Of a stretch of 10,101 nt of DNA, positions 1-7,464 are shown piece after piece. Made by a program: the position numbers and the translations under genes. Each line of letters starts with the position of its first letter. Position 1 is the stretch's first letter. Source of the stretch: JAHFQJ01 sp046050125 (lineage in GTDB: Bacteria; Pseudomonadota; Gammaproteobacteria; Burkholderiales; Burkholderiaceae); contig JBJOQB010000037.1 in the NCBI GenBank assembly GCA_046050125.1, positions 1-10,101 of the forward strand, written 5' to 3'. The notes beneath the pieces are model-generated. The model did no database searches. It saw nothing but the letters and a program-made list of their open reading frames with translations, and had not been told where the DNA came from.

Positions 1-2
1 AT

Positions 3-305
3 AAAACAATGTGGAATTTATCAGATAGCTGTAAAGCTAAAGTTATTTACGAAACTGGCACAGGATTGTTTTATTCAGGTACTTTTCAAAATAAACCACA
101 TATTAATAGCAAATCATTAATTAATTGCCAAGATAAAGACTGCTCAATACGTGCAAATAAAGAAGATATGGGCATACATCAACTATTGGTAGATAGAGAT
201 GCTATGCAACACAGATCGTATAGCGATGATAAAAGTAAACTAAAAAGAAAACAACAAGATAGCCTAGAAGCCCTAAAAGCTGATAGCGATGAATTATCTT
301 TATAA
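3..305 (+). CDS. Hypothetical protein, C-terminal part (cut by window start)
   Basis: The frame is open from the first bases of the window to the TAA at 303-305. The first ATG is at 9, but there is no room to see a ribosome binding site, so this is more likely the 3' end of a longer gene than a complete 98-residue protein. I do not recognise the family. The visible part has two cysteines close together (NCQDKDC, about residues 40-46 counted from the ATG at 9). A charged, lysine-rich and probably helical tail (KLKRKQQDSLEALK, about residues 77-90) precedes the acidic end. No signal peptide or membrane segment is visible. It lies 93 nt before prfB on the same strand. In several betaproteobacteria recJ lies before prfB, but this tail does not look like RecJ to me. 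The reading frame is moderately sure; the function is unknown. Confidence 0.5.
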   Translation, partial: KTMWNLSDSCKAKVIYETGTGLFYSGTFQNKPHINSKSLINCQDKDCSIRANKEDMGIHQLLVDRDAMQHRSYSDDKSKLKRKQQDSLEALKADSDELSL

Positions 306-336
306 TATAAATATAAGGCAATAAATATAGCTTAAT

Positions 337-366
337 TAGTCAAATCTCATATAAATATTGTACAAT
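337..366 (+). promoter_or_regulatory. Possible sigma-70 promoter for prfB-murB
   Basis: A -35-like TAGTCA (337-342, 4 of 6 consensus bases) and a -10-like TACAAT (361-366, 5 of 6) are separated by 18 nt. This would start transcription near 373 and leave a leader of about 26 nt before the prfB ATG at 399. A second arrangement, TTGTAC (358-363) and TATACA (381-386) with 17 nt between, is also possible but would give almost no leader. In DNA this AT-rich, such matches arise easily by chance. Confidence 0.3.
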
Positions 367-398
367 ATTAACTTGCAACATATACAAAAAGTAAATAT

Positions 399-1503
399 AT
401 GGATATTGAACAAATAAACTTGCTAAAAACAACTTTAAGCGATATTAAACAACGTAGCAATGCGTTAAGGGGGTATCTTTGACTATGATACCAAAAAACA
501 ATCATTAGAAGCATTACAAATCAAAATTGATGACCCAAATTTGTGGAATGATGCTAAACAAGCTCAATCTATTCTAAAAGAAAAAAAGCAATTAGAATTA
601 ATAGTATCAAGCTTGGAAGAGCTAGCAAATGAAGAGTTATCATTAACAGAATTATTTGACATGTCATATGAAGCTAATGACGATGAAATGCTAAGCATAA
701 TTCAGAATGATGTACAAAATTTAGAAAAACAGTTACATAAACTAGAATTTCAAAGAATGTTTAGCAATCCACTTGATGCAAACAACTGCTTTTTGGATAT
801 CCAAGCAGGTGCAGGCGGTACAGAAGCATGTGATTGGGCAAGCATGCTATTACGTCAATACCTAAGATATTGTGAGCGTAAAGGTTTTAAAGCAGAAGTT
901 TTAGAAACAACTGATGGCGATGTTGCAGGCATAAAATCAGCTAGTATAAAAATTAGTGGAGATTATGCATTCGGACACTTAAGAACAGAAACAGGTGTAC
1001 ACCGCTTAGTAAGAAAATCCCCATTTGATTCAAATAATGGACGTCATACCTCATTTGCATCAATTTTTGTATACCCTGAAGTTGATGATGATATTGAAAT
1101 TGAAATAAATCCAGCAGATTTACGCACTGATACATTTAGGGCGAGCGGTGCTGGTGGTCAACATATTAATAAAACAGATTCCGCAGTACGAATTACGCAT
1201 TTACCAACTAATATCGTAGTCCAATGTCAAAACGACCGTAGCCAACATCGTAATCGTGATGAAGCAATGAAAATGCTTAAATCAAGATTATACGAACATG
1301 AACTACGCAAACGCATGGCAGAACAACAAAAATTGGAAGATAGCAAAAGCGATGTAGGCTGGGGGCATCAAATTCGTTCTTATGTACTTGACCAATCAAG
1401 AATTAAAGATTTAAGAACAAATATAGAAATATCGAATACAAAAAGTGTATTAGATGGCGATTTAGATGAATTCATCGAAGCCAGTTTAAAACAAGGGGTT
1501 TAA
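399..1503 (+). CDS. prfB: Peptide chain release factor 2 (RF2), made by programmed +1 frameshift
   Basis: RF2 recognises UGA and UAA stop codons in the ribosomal A site and triggers release of the finished protein. The coding sequence joins 399-479 to 481-1503, giving 367 residues against 365 in E. coli. The ATG at 399 is the only one between an upstream in-frame TAA (369-371) and the frameshift site. After 27 codons the frame reaches TGA at 480-482, and skipping T480 continues it to TAA at 1501-1503. The SPF stop-codon recognition tripeptide is at about residues 207-209. The GGQ hydrolysis motif, in RASGAGGQ, is at about 252-254. The residue corresponding to E. coli 246 is Ala, the more active common form, not the Thr of E. 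coli K-12. The C-terminal region (SDVGWGHQIRSYVLD, then IKDLRT) is also typical. murB follows after 5 nt. Confidence 0.97.
468..483 (+). promoter_or_regulatory. Programmed +1 frameshift site of prfB
   Basis: The 16-nt stretch AGGGGGTATCTTTGAC carries all parts of the classical RF2 recoding signal: an internal Shine-Dalgarno-like AGGGGG, the slippery codon CTT (477-479), and an in-frame TGA followed by C. When RF2 is scarce, the ribosome pauses at UGA, slips one base forward and makes full-length RF2. When RF2 is plentiful, termination gives a 27-residue peptide. The element therefore regulates prfB by its own product. Confidence 0.97.
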
Positions 1504-1508
1504 TTTAA

Positions 1509-2588
1509 ATGTCAAAATCATTTGATTTTTATCATAATCATAACCTAAAATCGTTGAATACTTTTGGTTTTTCTTGTATTGCAAAGCATATGCTAGTTAT
1601 ACAAGATATATCAAAAATTGAACAAATATTTGCATATATAAAATCTGAGCATAATCTTGATATACAAGAATTGCACAAACAAAATCAATTACTAATTTTA
1701 GGTAGCGGAAGTAATTTACTATTGGTAAATGATTACTACGATGGTTTAGTAATTCATATTCAAGATGCAAATATTAATATTATAAATAACAAAGATAATA
1801 ATATAGTTTGTGTAAATGCTGGTTACAATTGGCATAATTTTGTCCAGTGGAGTTTAGAGCATAATTTTTATGGTTTAGAAAATCTAGCTTTAATCCCTGG
1901 TACTGTTGGTGCTTCTCCAATACAAAATATAGGTGCATATGGTGTTGAAGTAGAACAATACATTAAACAAGTTGAAGCATTTAATATAAATAATAATAGA
2001 ATAGAAATAATACAACATCAAAATTGCAATTTCAGCTATCGTGATAGTATATTCAAACAAACAAAACAATATATTATATTAAAAGTATATTTTGATTTTT
2101 CAAGGAATAATAATTTTAATATAAATGATTACATTCCAAATATAAACTATAAAGAATTAAAAAATTATCTAGAACAACATAATTTGCTCGCAAATGCAAA
2201 AAACGTGTTTAATGCAATAGTAGATATTCGTACGCATAAGCTTCCTAATCCAGCCGTTCTAGGAAATTCAGGCAGTTTTTTTAAGAATCCAATTATAAAA
2301 AATGAATTACTACAAAGTTTATTATTGGAATATCCAAACATGGTAAATTTTAAAGTAGATGAAAAATATAGCAAAGTAGCAGCAGGTTGGCTCATTGATA
2401 ATGCAGGCTGGAAAGGCTACACAGATGAAAAATATCAAGTTGGTGTCTACCCTAAACAAGCTTTAGTTTTGGTAAATTATGGGCAAGAACAAGGTAAATA
2501 CTTGCTAGATTTAGCACATCAAATCCAAAAATCTATACATCAACGATTTAGTATAGATTTAGAAATAGAAGTAAATTTAATTTCTTAA
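1509..2588 (+). CDS. murB: UDP-N-acetylenolpyruvoylglucosamine reductase
   Basis: MurB is a cytoplasmic FAD enzyme. It uses NADPH to reduce the enolpyruvyl group of UDP-GlcNAc-enolpyruvate to UDP-MurNAc, the second committed step of peptidoglycan synthesis, acting directly after MurA (also in this window). The protein is 359 residues, slightly longer than the 342 of E. coli, and looks like the type I form. FAD-binding segments are visible in LILGSGSNLL (residues 63-72) and in ENLALIPGTVGASPIQNIGA (from residue 120). YR at 177-178 contains the active-site Arg, Ser256 in GNSGSFFKNP is the proton-donating Ser, and the C-terminal LEIEV supplies the conserved Glu. The start lies 5 nt after the prfB stop. 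AAGGGG at 1493-1498 inside the end of prfB, 10 nt before the ATG, could be its ribosome binding site, so prfB and murB are probably one transcript. Confidence 0.95.
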   Translation: MSKSFDFYHNHNLKSLNTFGFSCIAKHMLVIQDISKIEQIFAYIKSEHNLDIQELHKQNQLLILGSGSNLLLVNDYYDGLVIHIQDANINIINNKDNNIVCVNAGYNWHNFVQWSLEHNFYGLENLALIPGTVGASPIQNIGAYGVEVEQYIKQVEAFNINNNRIEIIQHQNCNFSYRDSIFKQTKQYIILKVYFDFSRNNNFNINDYIPNINYKELKNYLEQHNLLANAKNVFNAIVDIRTHKLPNPAVLGNSGSFFKNPIIKNELLQSLLLEYPNMVNFKVDEKYSKVAAGWLIDNAGWKGYTDEKYQVGVYPKQALVLVNYGQEQGKYLLDLAHQIQKSIHQRFSIDLEIEVNLIS

Positions 2589-2595
2589 TTTAATT

Positions 2596-3174
2596 TTAGC
2601 CTAATTTATTTAGGCTAGAATTGTATATAACCCCATTTGTATTTTTATATTCAGCAAGTACTGTGCAAGCGTCCTCTCTTAAAATGCCACCTAAAACCTT
2701 AATTCCTCTTTTTTCAAGTTGTTCATGCCAATCATGAATTTTAGGTCCTTCATCAAAGCCAGTTAATTTTTCTACATCATCGCCTAATGCTCCATATGCC
2801 ACTCTTTTAACGCCTGACCAAATGCTAGCTCCAAAACACATACAACACATTTGTGAGCTTGTAACTAATTCATAATTTCCTTTTGTACTTAAATCAAATG
2901 TATTAAGTAAATTTTGTGCCATAATAAAAGCAACTACTTCAGCATGTAACACTGAACAATCTAAACTTGTAACTAAGTTTACGCCAATTGAAATTAGCTC
3001 GTTATTATCTATATTAAAAATTGCTGCGGCAAAAGGCCCGCCTGTATTATTTAAGATATTTTTATGAGAAATATCAATAACAAATTTCATTTTCTGCTCA
3101 ATATCTGAAAAATTATAGCTTTTAGTATCAATATCATGAATCCAAGATGGTAGATTTATTATTTTAGCTAGCAT
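2596..3174 (-). CDS. Nucleoside/base deaminase, cytidine deaminase-like fold (substrate unknown)
   Basis: This 192-residue protein belongs to the zinc-dependent deaminase superfamily (CMP/dCMP deaminase, TadA and guanine deaminase type), which removes an amino group from a nucleobase by zinc-activated water. H77-A-E79 carries the first zinc ligand and the catalytic proton-shuttling Glu. C110 and C113 in SSQMCCMCFGA are the other two zinc ligands. GGPFAAAIF (about residues 45-53) is the usual substrate-side strand, similar to GuaD-like enzymes. The residue before the CxxC is Met109, where most relatives have Pro (PCxxC). The C-terminal part, with TGFDEGPKIHDW and EKRGIKVLGG, suggests a stand-alone nucleoside deaminase and not tRNA-editing TadA, which is shorter and lacks this tail. 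I cannot tell the substrate. The gene is single, convergent with murB, and has no visible Shine-Dalgarno before its ATG. Confidence 0.85.
   Translation of the reverse strand: MLAKIINLPSWIHDIDTKSYNFSDIEQKMKFVIDISHKNILNNTGGPFAAAIFNIDNNELISIGVNLVTSLDCSVLHAEVVAFIMAQNLLNTFDLSTKGNYELVTSSQMCCMCFGASIWSGVKRVAYGALGDDVEKLTGFDEGPKIHDWHEQLEKRGIKVLGGILREDACTVLAEYKNTNGVIYNSSLNKLG
2597..2617. terminator. Small hairpin between convergent murB and deaminase genes
   Basis: TAGCCTAA (2597-2604) and TTAGGCTA (2610-2617) form a perfect 8-bp stem with a 5-nt loop, just past the murB stop and overlapping the last codons of the minus-strand deaminase gene. Neither side is followed by a clear run of T in the direction of transcription. 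It is therefore only a possible weak two-way terminator. Confidence 0.35.
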
Positions 3175-3205
3175 AATATTTTTAGTTAGTTATTAAATAA
3201 CACAT

Positions 3206-3234
3206 AGTATAACAATCATAGCAAAAAATATGAA
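3206..3234 (-). promoter_or_regulatory. Possible promoter of the deaminase gene
   Basis: On the minus strand, TTCATA (plus-strand positions 3229-3234, 4 of 6 matches to the -35 consensus) and TATACT (3206-3211, 5 of 6 matches to -10) are 17 nt apart. Transcription would start near 3199, about 25 nt before the ATG at 3174. It faces away from the tRNA promoter next to it. Confidence 0.4.
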
Positions 3235-3245
3235 TTGACTATGTA

Positions 3246-3274
3246 TTGCAAGCACATACTAAATAAAGTATACT
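3246..3274 (+). promoter_or_regulatory. Likely promoter of tRNA-Val (and probably thrS)
   Basis: TTGCAA (3246-3251) and TATACT (3269-3274) are exactly 17 nt apart and would place the transcription start near 3281, about 7 nt before the mature tRNA 5' end, as is usual for tRNA genes. A TTGACT at 3235-3240 gives a better -35 match but has no good -10 at the right distance. Confidence 0.5.
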
Positions 3275-3287
3275 TAATAATTCATAT

Positions 3288-3364
3288 AGGCTTATAGCTC
3301 AGCTGGTTAGAGCATCACCTTGACATGGTGGGGGTCGTTGGTTCGAATCCAATTAAGCCTACCA
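3288..3364 (+). tRNA. tRNA-Val (anticodon GAC)
   Basis: The sequence folds into a full cloverleaf. The acceptor arms AGGCTTA (3288-3294) and TAAGCCT (3354-3360) pair perfectly. The D arm is GCTC/GAGC. The anticodon stem TCACC/GGTGG (one G-T pair) encloses the loop TTGACAT with anticodon GAC. The T arm GTTGG/CCAAT encloses TTCGAAT. The discriminator is A3361 and the CCA end is encoded (3362-3364). The anticodon reads GUC and GUU valine codons. The gene lies 30 nt before thrS with no terminator between them, an arrangement common in betaproteobacteria. Confidence 0.97.
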
Positions 3365-3394
3365 ATCTATCTATTAAAATTATTTCATAAACAT

Positions 3395-5302
3395 ATGCTT
3401 AATATCACTCTTCCTGATGGTTCAGTAAAGCCATTTCAGCAACCGTTAACTATTTTAGAATTAGCCCAAAGTATTAGCTCATCATTAGCTAAATCAACTA
3501 TAGCTGGCGAAGTAAACGGAAACTTAGTAGATGCAACCTATATTATTAATAGTGATAGTACCGTAAAAATAATTACTGAAAAAGATGAGCAAGGTTTGGA
3601 TATAATACGTCATTCAACAGCTCACTTATTAGCATATGCAGTTAAAAGACTTTATCCAGATGCACAAGTTACAATAGGACCTACTATTGATAACGGTTTT
3701 TATTATGATTTTTCATATAAGCAAGGATTTACCCCTGAAGACCTTGAGAAAATTGAAGCTGAAATGCATAAAATTGCAAATGAAGCACATGCAGTAAGCC
3801 GTGAAGAATGGGATAGAGACGAGGCTGTGAAGTATTTTCATAGCATTGGCGAAAAGTATAAAGCAGAAATTATTGCAAGCATTCCAAGTAATGAAAAAAT
3901 TAGCTTATATAAAGAAGGCGAATTTATTGATTTATGCCGTGGTCCTCATGTACCAAATACAAATAAATTAAAAGTATTTAAATTAATGAAGGTTGCAGGT
4001 GCTTACTGGAGAGGCGATTCTAAAAATGAAATGCTCCAAAGGATTTATGGTACAGCATGGATAAAACAAGCTGACCAAGATAATTACCTAAATATGTTAG
4101 CTGAAGCTGAAAAACGAGACCATAGAAAATTAGGCAAGCAACTTGATTTATTTCATTTTCAAGATGAAGCTCCTGGTTTAATTTTTTGGCACCCTAAAGG
4201 TTGGATTGTATGGCAGGCTATCGAGCAATACATGCGACAAGTTTATCGTGAAAATGGCTATCAAGAAGTAAAAGCACCACAAATTTTAGATAGAACATTA
4301 TGGGAAAAAAGTGGGCATTGGGATAATTACAAAGATAATATGTTTACTACAGAATCTGAAAATCGTAATTATGCATTAAAGCCTATGAATTGCCCAGGAC
4401 ATGTACAAATTTATAATTCTGGCTTACATAGTTACCGTGAATTACCAATTAGATACGGCGAATTTGGACAATGTCATCGTAACGAAAGTAGCGGAGCATT
4501 ACACGGCTTAATGCGTGTGCGTGGGTTTACACAAGATGATGGACATATTTTCTGTACAGAAGAACAAATCCAAGAAGAAGTAAAAACCTTTAATATACTT
4601 GTACAACAAGTTTACAAAAATTTTGGTTTTGAACAAGTACAAGTAAAATTAGCTTTACGTCCTGAAAAACGTGTTGGTAGTGATGAATTATGGGATAAAG
4701 CAGAAAATGCTTTACATTTAGCATTACAATCAACAAATACTAAATATGAAATTTTAGAAGGCGAAGGGGCTTTTTATGGTCCTAAAATTGAATTTCATAT
4801 TAAAGATGCAATTGGACGCTCATGGCAGTGTGGTACAATGCAAGTAGATTTTTCTATGCCTATTCGTTTAGGTGCAGAGTATGCAACTGAAAATAATGAC
4901 AGACAAATTCCTGTAATGTTACATCGTGCAATTTTAGGCTCAATGGAAAGATTCATTGGTATTTTAATTGAAAATCATGCTGGTAATTTACCATTATGGT
5001 TAAGTCCTCAACAAATTGTATTATGTACTATTGCTGAAGCTCATGTTGAATATGCTAAACAAGTACAACAGCAACTACAAAAGCAAGGTATACGTGTTCA
5101 TTTAGATATACGTAATGAAAAAATCAATTATAAAATACGTGAGCATACAACCAATAAAATACCTTATATTGCAGTAATTGGCGAGCAAGAAATGCAAGCA
5201 AATAGCTTAAATATTAGAAAACGTGGTAATGTAAGCCTAGGTAGCATTGAAGTTGAGCAGTTTATGCAAAAAATAATTGATGAGATTAATGCAAAAGTTT
5301 AG
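3395..5302 (+). CDS. thrS: Threonyl-tRNA synthetase
   Basis: ThrRS charges tRNA-Thr with threonine in the cytoplasm and removes wrongly attached serine. The protein from the ATG at 3395 has 635 residues (E. coli 642), beginning MLNITLPDGS, the normal start of the TGS domain. The longer open frame would begin inside the tRNA and is not real. The editing domain shows H73-STA-H77 and C181-RGP-H185, both complete. The catalytic domain has the zinc ligands C333 (MNCPGH), H384 (DDGHIF) and H510 (MLHRAI), with motif 2 around CHRNE. A class IIa anticodon-binding domain begins near LWLSPQQIVL. No clear Shine-Dalgarno precedes the start. The leader is only the 30 nt left after tRNA-Val, too short for the structured tRNA-mimic operator that controls E. 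coli thrS. The usual following infC is absent; a hairpin and a convergent operon follow instead. Confidence 0.97.
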   Translation: MLNITLPDGSVKPFQQPLTILELAQSISSSLAKSTIAGEVNGNLVDATYIINSDSTVKIITEKDEQGLDIIRHSTAHLLAYAVKRLYPDAQVTIGPTIDNGFYYDFSYKQGFTPEDLEKIEAEMHKIANEAHAVSREEWDRDEAVKYFHSIGEKYKAEIIASIPSNEKISLYKEGEFIDLCRGPHVPNTNKLKVFKLMKVAGAYWRGDSKNEMLQRIYGTAWIKQADQDNYLNMLAEAEKRDHRKLGKQLDLFHFQDEAPGLIFWHPKGWIVWQAIEQYMRQVYRENGYQEVKAPQILDRTLWEKSGHWDNYKDNMFTTESENRNYALKPMNCPGHVQIYNSGLHSYRELPIRYGEFGQCHRNESSGALHGLMRVRGFTQDDGHIFCTEEQIQEEVKTFNILVQQVYKNFGFEQVQVKLALRPEKRVGSDELWDKAENALHLALQSTNTKYEILEGEGAFYGPKIEFHIKDAIGRSWQCGTMQVDFSMPIRLGAEYATENNDRQIPVMLHRAILGSMERFIGILIENHAGNLPLWLSPQQIVLCTIAEAHVEYAKQVQQQLQKQGIRVHLDIRNEKINYKIREHTTNKIPYIAVIGEQEMQANSLNIRKRGNVSLGSIEVEQFMQKIIDEINAKV

Positions 5303-5325
5303 TTTATAATTAATCTAAAGAAAAG

Positions 5326-5356
5326 ACTAGTATAGTTATTTAATTACTATACTAGT
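5326..5356. terminator. Two-way terminator hairpin between thrS and hisA
   Basis: ACTAGTATAGT (5326-5336) and ACTATACTAGT (5346-5356) form a perfect 11-bp inverted repeat with a 9-nt loop, between two convergent genes. Read on the minus strand, the stem is followed by the pyrimidine-rich CTTTTCTTT, so it suits the end of the his operon best. Read on the plus strand, it is followed by TTTACTT, a weaker T-run for thrS. Confidence 0.65.
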
Positions 5357-5382
5357 TTACTTATCACATATAAATAAAAAAT

Positions 5383-6162
5383 TTATATTCCATATATTTG
5401 AGCTAAGCTCTCATTGCCATAAACTTCATCTACCATTTGCTGAGCTTGTTCAAAGTCAATTGCACCTGTGTAAATTGCTTTACCACAAATTACACCCGCT
5501 ATTCCTTCGCTTTCTAACTCACATAATTGCTCAATATCATCAATGCTAGCCAATCCGCCACTTGCAATAATTGGCACATTAACACTTTGAGCTAATTTTA
5601 AAGTAGATTCAATATTTATACCTTGCAACATGCCATCACGTCCAATATCTGTATAAATAATGCTATTGACACCATAGTCCTCAAATCTTTGAGCTATATC
5701 AATTACACTATATTTACTTACTTTAGCCCAGCCATCAGTCGCTACCATGCCATCTTTAGCATCAATACCAACCATAATATGACCTGCAAATACTTGGCAA
5801 GCTTCTTTTAAAAATATTGGGTCTTTAACAGCTGCAGTACCTATAATTACCGAATGTATACCCATATCTAACCAATATTCTATGGTTTTTAGGTCTCTGA
5901 TACCGCCACCAAGCTGTACGGGTATATACTCATCAGCTTCTTCTAAAGCTCCTAGAATTTCTAAAATAGCTTCTTTATTTTGTGGCGAACCAGCAAATGC
6001 ACCATTTAAATCAACTAAATGTAGTGCTTTTGCCCCCATTCTTTGCCATTTCAATGCCATACTACTTGGATTCTGTGAAAAAACAGTGCTTTTTTCCATA
6101 TCTCCCTGTTGTAGGCGAACACATTGACCATCTTTTAAATCAATAGCTGGTATTAGTAGCAT
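5383..6162 (-). CDS. hisA: ProFAR isomerase (phosphoribosylformimino-5-aminoimidazole carboxamide ribotide isomerase)
   Basis: HisA carries out the Amadori rearrangement of ProFAR to PRFAR, the compound then used by HisH-HisF, in histidine synthesis. The 259-residue protein is a (beta/alpha)8 barrel of normal to slightly long size. Asp8 in LIPAIDLKDG and Asp134 in VGIDAKDG are the catalytic acid/base pair, and Thr171 in YTDIGRDGM is the third conserved active-site residue. The phosphate-binding loops QLGGGIR (about 83-89) and IIASGGLAS (about 198-206) mark the two halves of the barrel. The start is supported by a strong ribosome binding site, AAGAGG (plus-strand 6168-6173), 5 nt before the ATG. 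It is the last gene of this operon. A hairpin follows, and neither hisF nor hisI comes after it, unlike most betaproteobacterial his clusters. Confidence 0.96.
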   Translation of the reverse strand: MLLIPAIDLKDGQCVRLQQGDMEKSTVFSQNPSSMALKWQRMGAKALHLVDLNGAFAGSPQNKEAILEILGALEEADEYIPVQLGGGIRDLKTIEYWLDMGIHSVIIGTAAVKDPIFLKEACQVFAGHIMVGIDAKDGMVATDGWAKVSKYSVIDIAQRFEDYGVNSIIYTDIGRDGMLQGINIESTLKLAQSVNVPIIASGGLASIDDIEQLCELESEGIAGVICGKAIYTGAIDFEQAQQMVDEVYGNESLAQIYGI

Positions 6163-6175
6163 TTTATCCTCTTAT

Positions 6176-6877
6176 TCATGCTAAATTAATAAAATTTCTA
6201 TATAACTGCAAGCCCGAATCTGCACTTTTCTCTGGGTGAAATTGTGTAGCAATAATATTTTCATGGGCTACTGCACACACAAAATCTACTCCATATTCGC
6301 AAGTTGCAATTGCATATTTCTTTGTTTGTTGATTAAGTGGCAAATAATAACTATGAATAAAATAGAAATGACTATCATTTGCTATGTTTTGCCAAATATT
6401 AGGATAAGATTTTGATGAAGCTAATAAATTAGATTGGTTTTTAATTGTATTCCAACCCATATGAGGTACTTTATATACATCATTATTTTCTAAATTATGA
6501 TTTGGTATATCTTGTTTAGAAAATCGTTTTATTTTTCCTTCTAAAATCCCTAAACCTAAACTAGGTATAACATTTCCATGTTCATCTTTTCTACCTTCTT
6601 CACTTTGCTCAAATAGCATTTGCATGCCCACACATATGCCCAAAGTAGGAGTTTTTTTATTTAAAATGGTATCAAGTAACGATTGCTTTAAATTTGAATC
6701 ATTCAAAGCTTTCATACAATCAGCCATGCCACCTTGCCCTGGTAAAATAATATGAGATGCTTTTTGTATATCTAAAGCATTGCTACTTATTCTAACATCA
6801 ATATTTGGTGCAACGTACTGGATTGCTCGTTTAACCGAGTGTAAATTGCCCATGCCGTAATCAACAATAATTATCAT
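6176..6877 (-). CDS. hisH: Imidazole glycerol phosphate synthase, glutamine amidotransferase subunit
   Basis: HisH splits glutamine and passes ammonia through a channel to its partner HisF, which makes imidazole glycerol phosphate and AICAR. The class I glutaminase triad is complete: Cys82 in LGICVGMQML, and His214 and Glu216 in QFHPEKSAD. The N-terminus IIIVDYGMGNLHSV is typical. The oxyanion loop reads PGQG (residues 47-50) where many bacteria have PGVG, and from memory PGQG is usual in betaproteobacterial HisH. At 233 residues it is longer than the usual 200-215, with extra length around residues 118-165. Its ATG overlaps the hisB stop by one base (TAATG), so translation is probably coupled. 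hisA follows after 13 nt. Its obligate partner HisF is not encoded in this window. Confidence 0.95.
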   Translation of the reverse strand: MIIIVDYGMGNLHSVKRAIQYVAPNIDVRISSNALDIQKASHIILPGQGGMADCMKALNDSNLKQSLLDTILNKKTPTLGICVGMQMLFEQSEEGRKDEHGNVIPSLGLGILEGKIKRFSKQDIPNHNLENNDVYKVPHMGWNTIKNQSNLLASSKSYPNIWQNIANDSHFYFIHSYYLPLNQQTKKYAIATCEYGVDFVCAVAHENIIATQFHPEKSADSGLQLYRNFINLA

Positions 6878-7464
6878 TATAGTAATTCTTTAGTAGAAGG
6901 TAAAATATTATTAGCACGTTCATCAATAGTTGTTGCCATTCTGAGAGCTTTTCCAAAAGCTTTGAAAATAGTCTCACACTGATGATGGGCATTTATACCT
7001 TTTAAATTGTCTATGTGTAAAGTTGCCAATGCGTGATTTACAAAGCCCCTAAAGAATTCTATAGTTAAATCCACATCAAAATTGCCAATTCTTTCTCTAG
7101 TAAAATTTACATCAAATTGTAAGAGCGGGCGTCCTGATAAGTCAAGTACAACCCTAGATAATGCTTCATCTAGTGGAATATAGCTATGCCCATATCGCAT
7201 AATGCCTTTTTTATTACCTAATGCTTTAGTAAAGGCCTGCCCTAAGGTTATTCCAACATCTTCAACCGTGTGATGGTCATCAATATGTGTATCGCCTTGT
7301 GCTTGAATATCTAAATCAAATAAACCATGCCTTGCTATTTGGTCTAGCATATGGTCTAAAAATGGTACGCCTGTGTTTAAGTTTGCTTTACCACTTCCAT
7401 CAAGATTAATAGTTATTTGTATTTTAGTCTCGGCTGTATCACGTGTAACGCTTGCTGTTCTCAT
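6877..7464 (-). CDS. hisB: Imidazoleglycerol-phosphate dehydratase
   Basis: This enzyme removes water from imidazole glycerol phosphate to give imidazole acetol phosphate, the step after HisH-HisF. It is the single-function 195-residue form. The fused phosphatase domain of enterobacterial HisB is absent, so histidinol phosphatase must be encoded elsewhere. Manganese-binding motifs of the two sequence halves are present: FLDHMLDQIARHG (about 35-47) with D63-HHTVED, and AHHQCE with H160, H161 and E164. The N-terminus MRTASVTRDTAETKI fits betaproteobacterial relatives well. It lies 28 nt after murA, with no clear Shine-Dalgarno, and shares a TAATG overlap with hisH. It probably comes from the murA transcript. 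The hisG, hisD and hisC genes often found between murA and hisB are missing here. Confidence 0.96.
   Translation of the reverse strand: MRTASVTRDTAETKIQITINLDGSGKANLNTGVPFLDHMLDQIARHGLFDLDIQAQGDTHIDDHHTVEDVGITLGQAFTKALGNKKGIMRYGHSYIPLDEALSRVVLDLSGRPLLQFDVNFTRERIGNFDVDLTIEFFRGFVNHALATLHIDNLKGINAHHQCETIFKAFGKALRMATTIDERANNILPSTKELL

Noticed and set aside
953..1135. Short minus-strand open frame inside prfB
   Set aside because: It lies fully inside conserved RF2 coding sequence and has no family-like features; the same applies to the minus-strand frame at 2165-2395 inside murB.
541..1503. prfB starting at the TTG at 541 as a 320-residue protein, or prfB as a frameshifted pseudogene
   Set aside because: The upstream 27 codons from ATG 399, the exact RF2 recoding signal and the good match of residues 1-47 to RF2 show a normal programmed frameshift.
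3320..3394. N-terminal extension of ThrRS starting at the ATG at 3320
   Set aside because: This stretch overlaps the tRNA-Val gene, and the extra 25 residues (MTWWGSLVRIQ and onward) are its shadow. The ATG at 3395 gives the normal TGS-domain start.
5623..6127. Two plus-strand open frames (5623-5811 and 5882-6127) opposite hisA
   Set aside because: They are antisense to a well-conserved enzyme gene and show no motif or start signal of their own.
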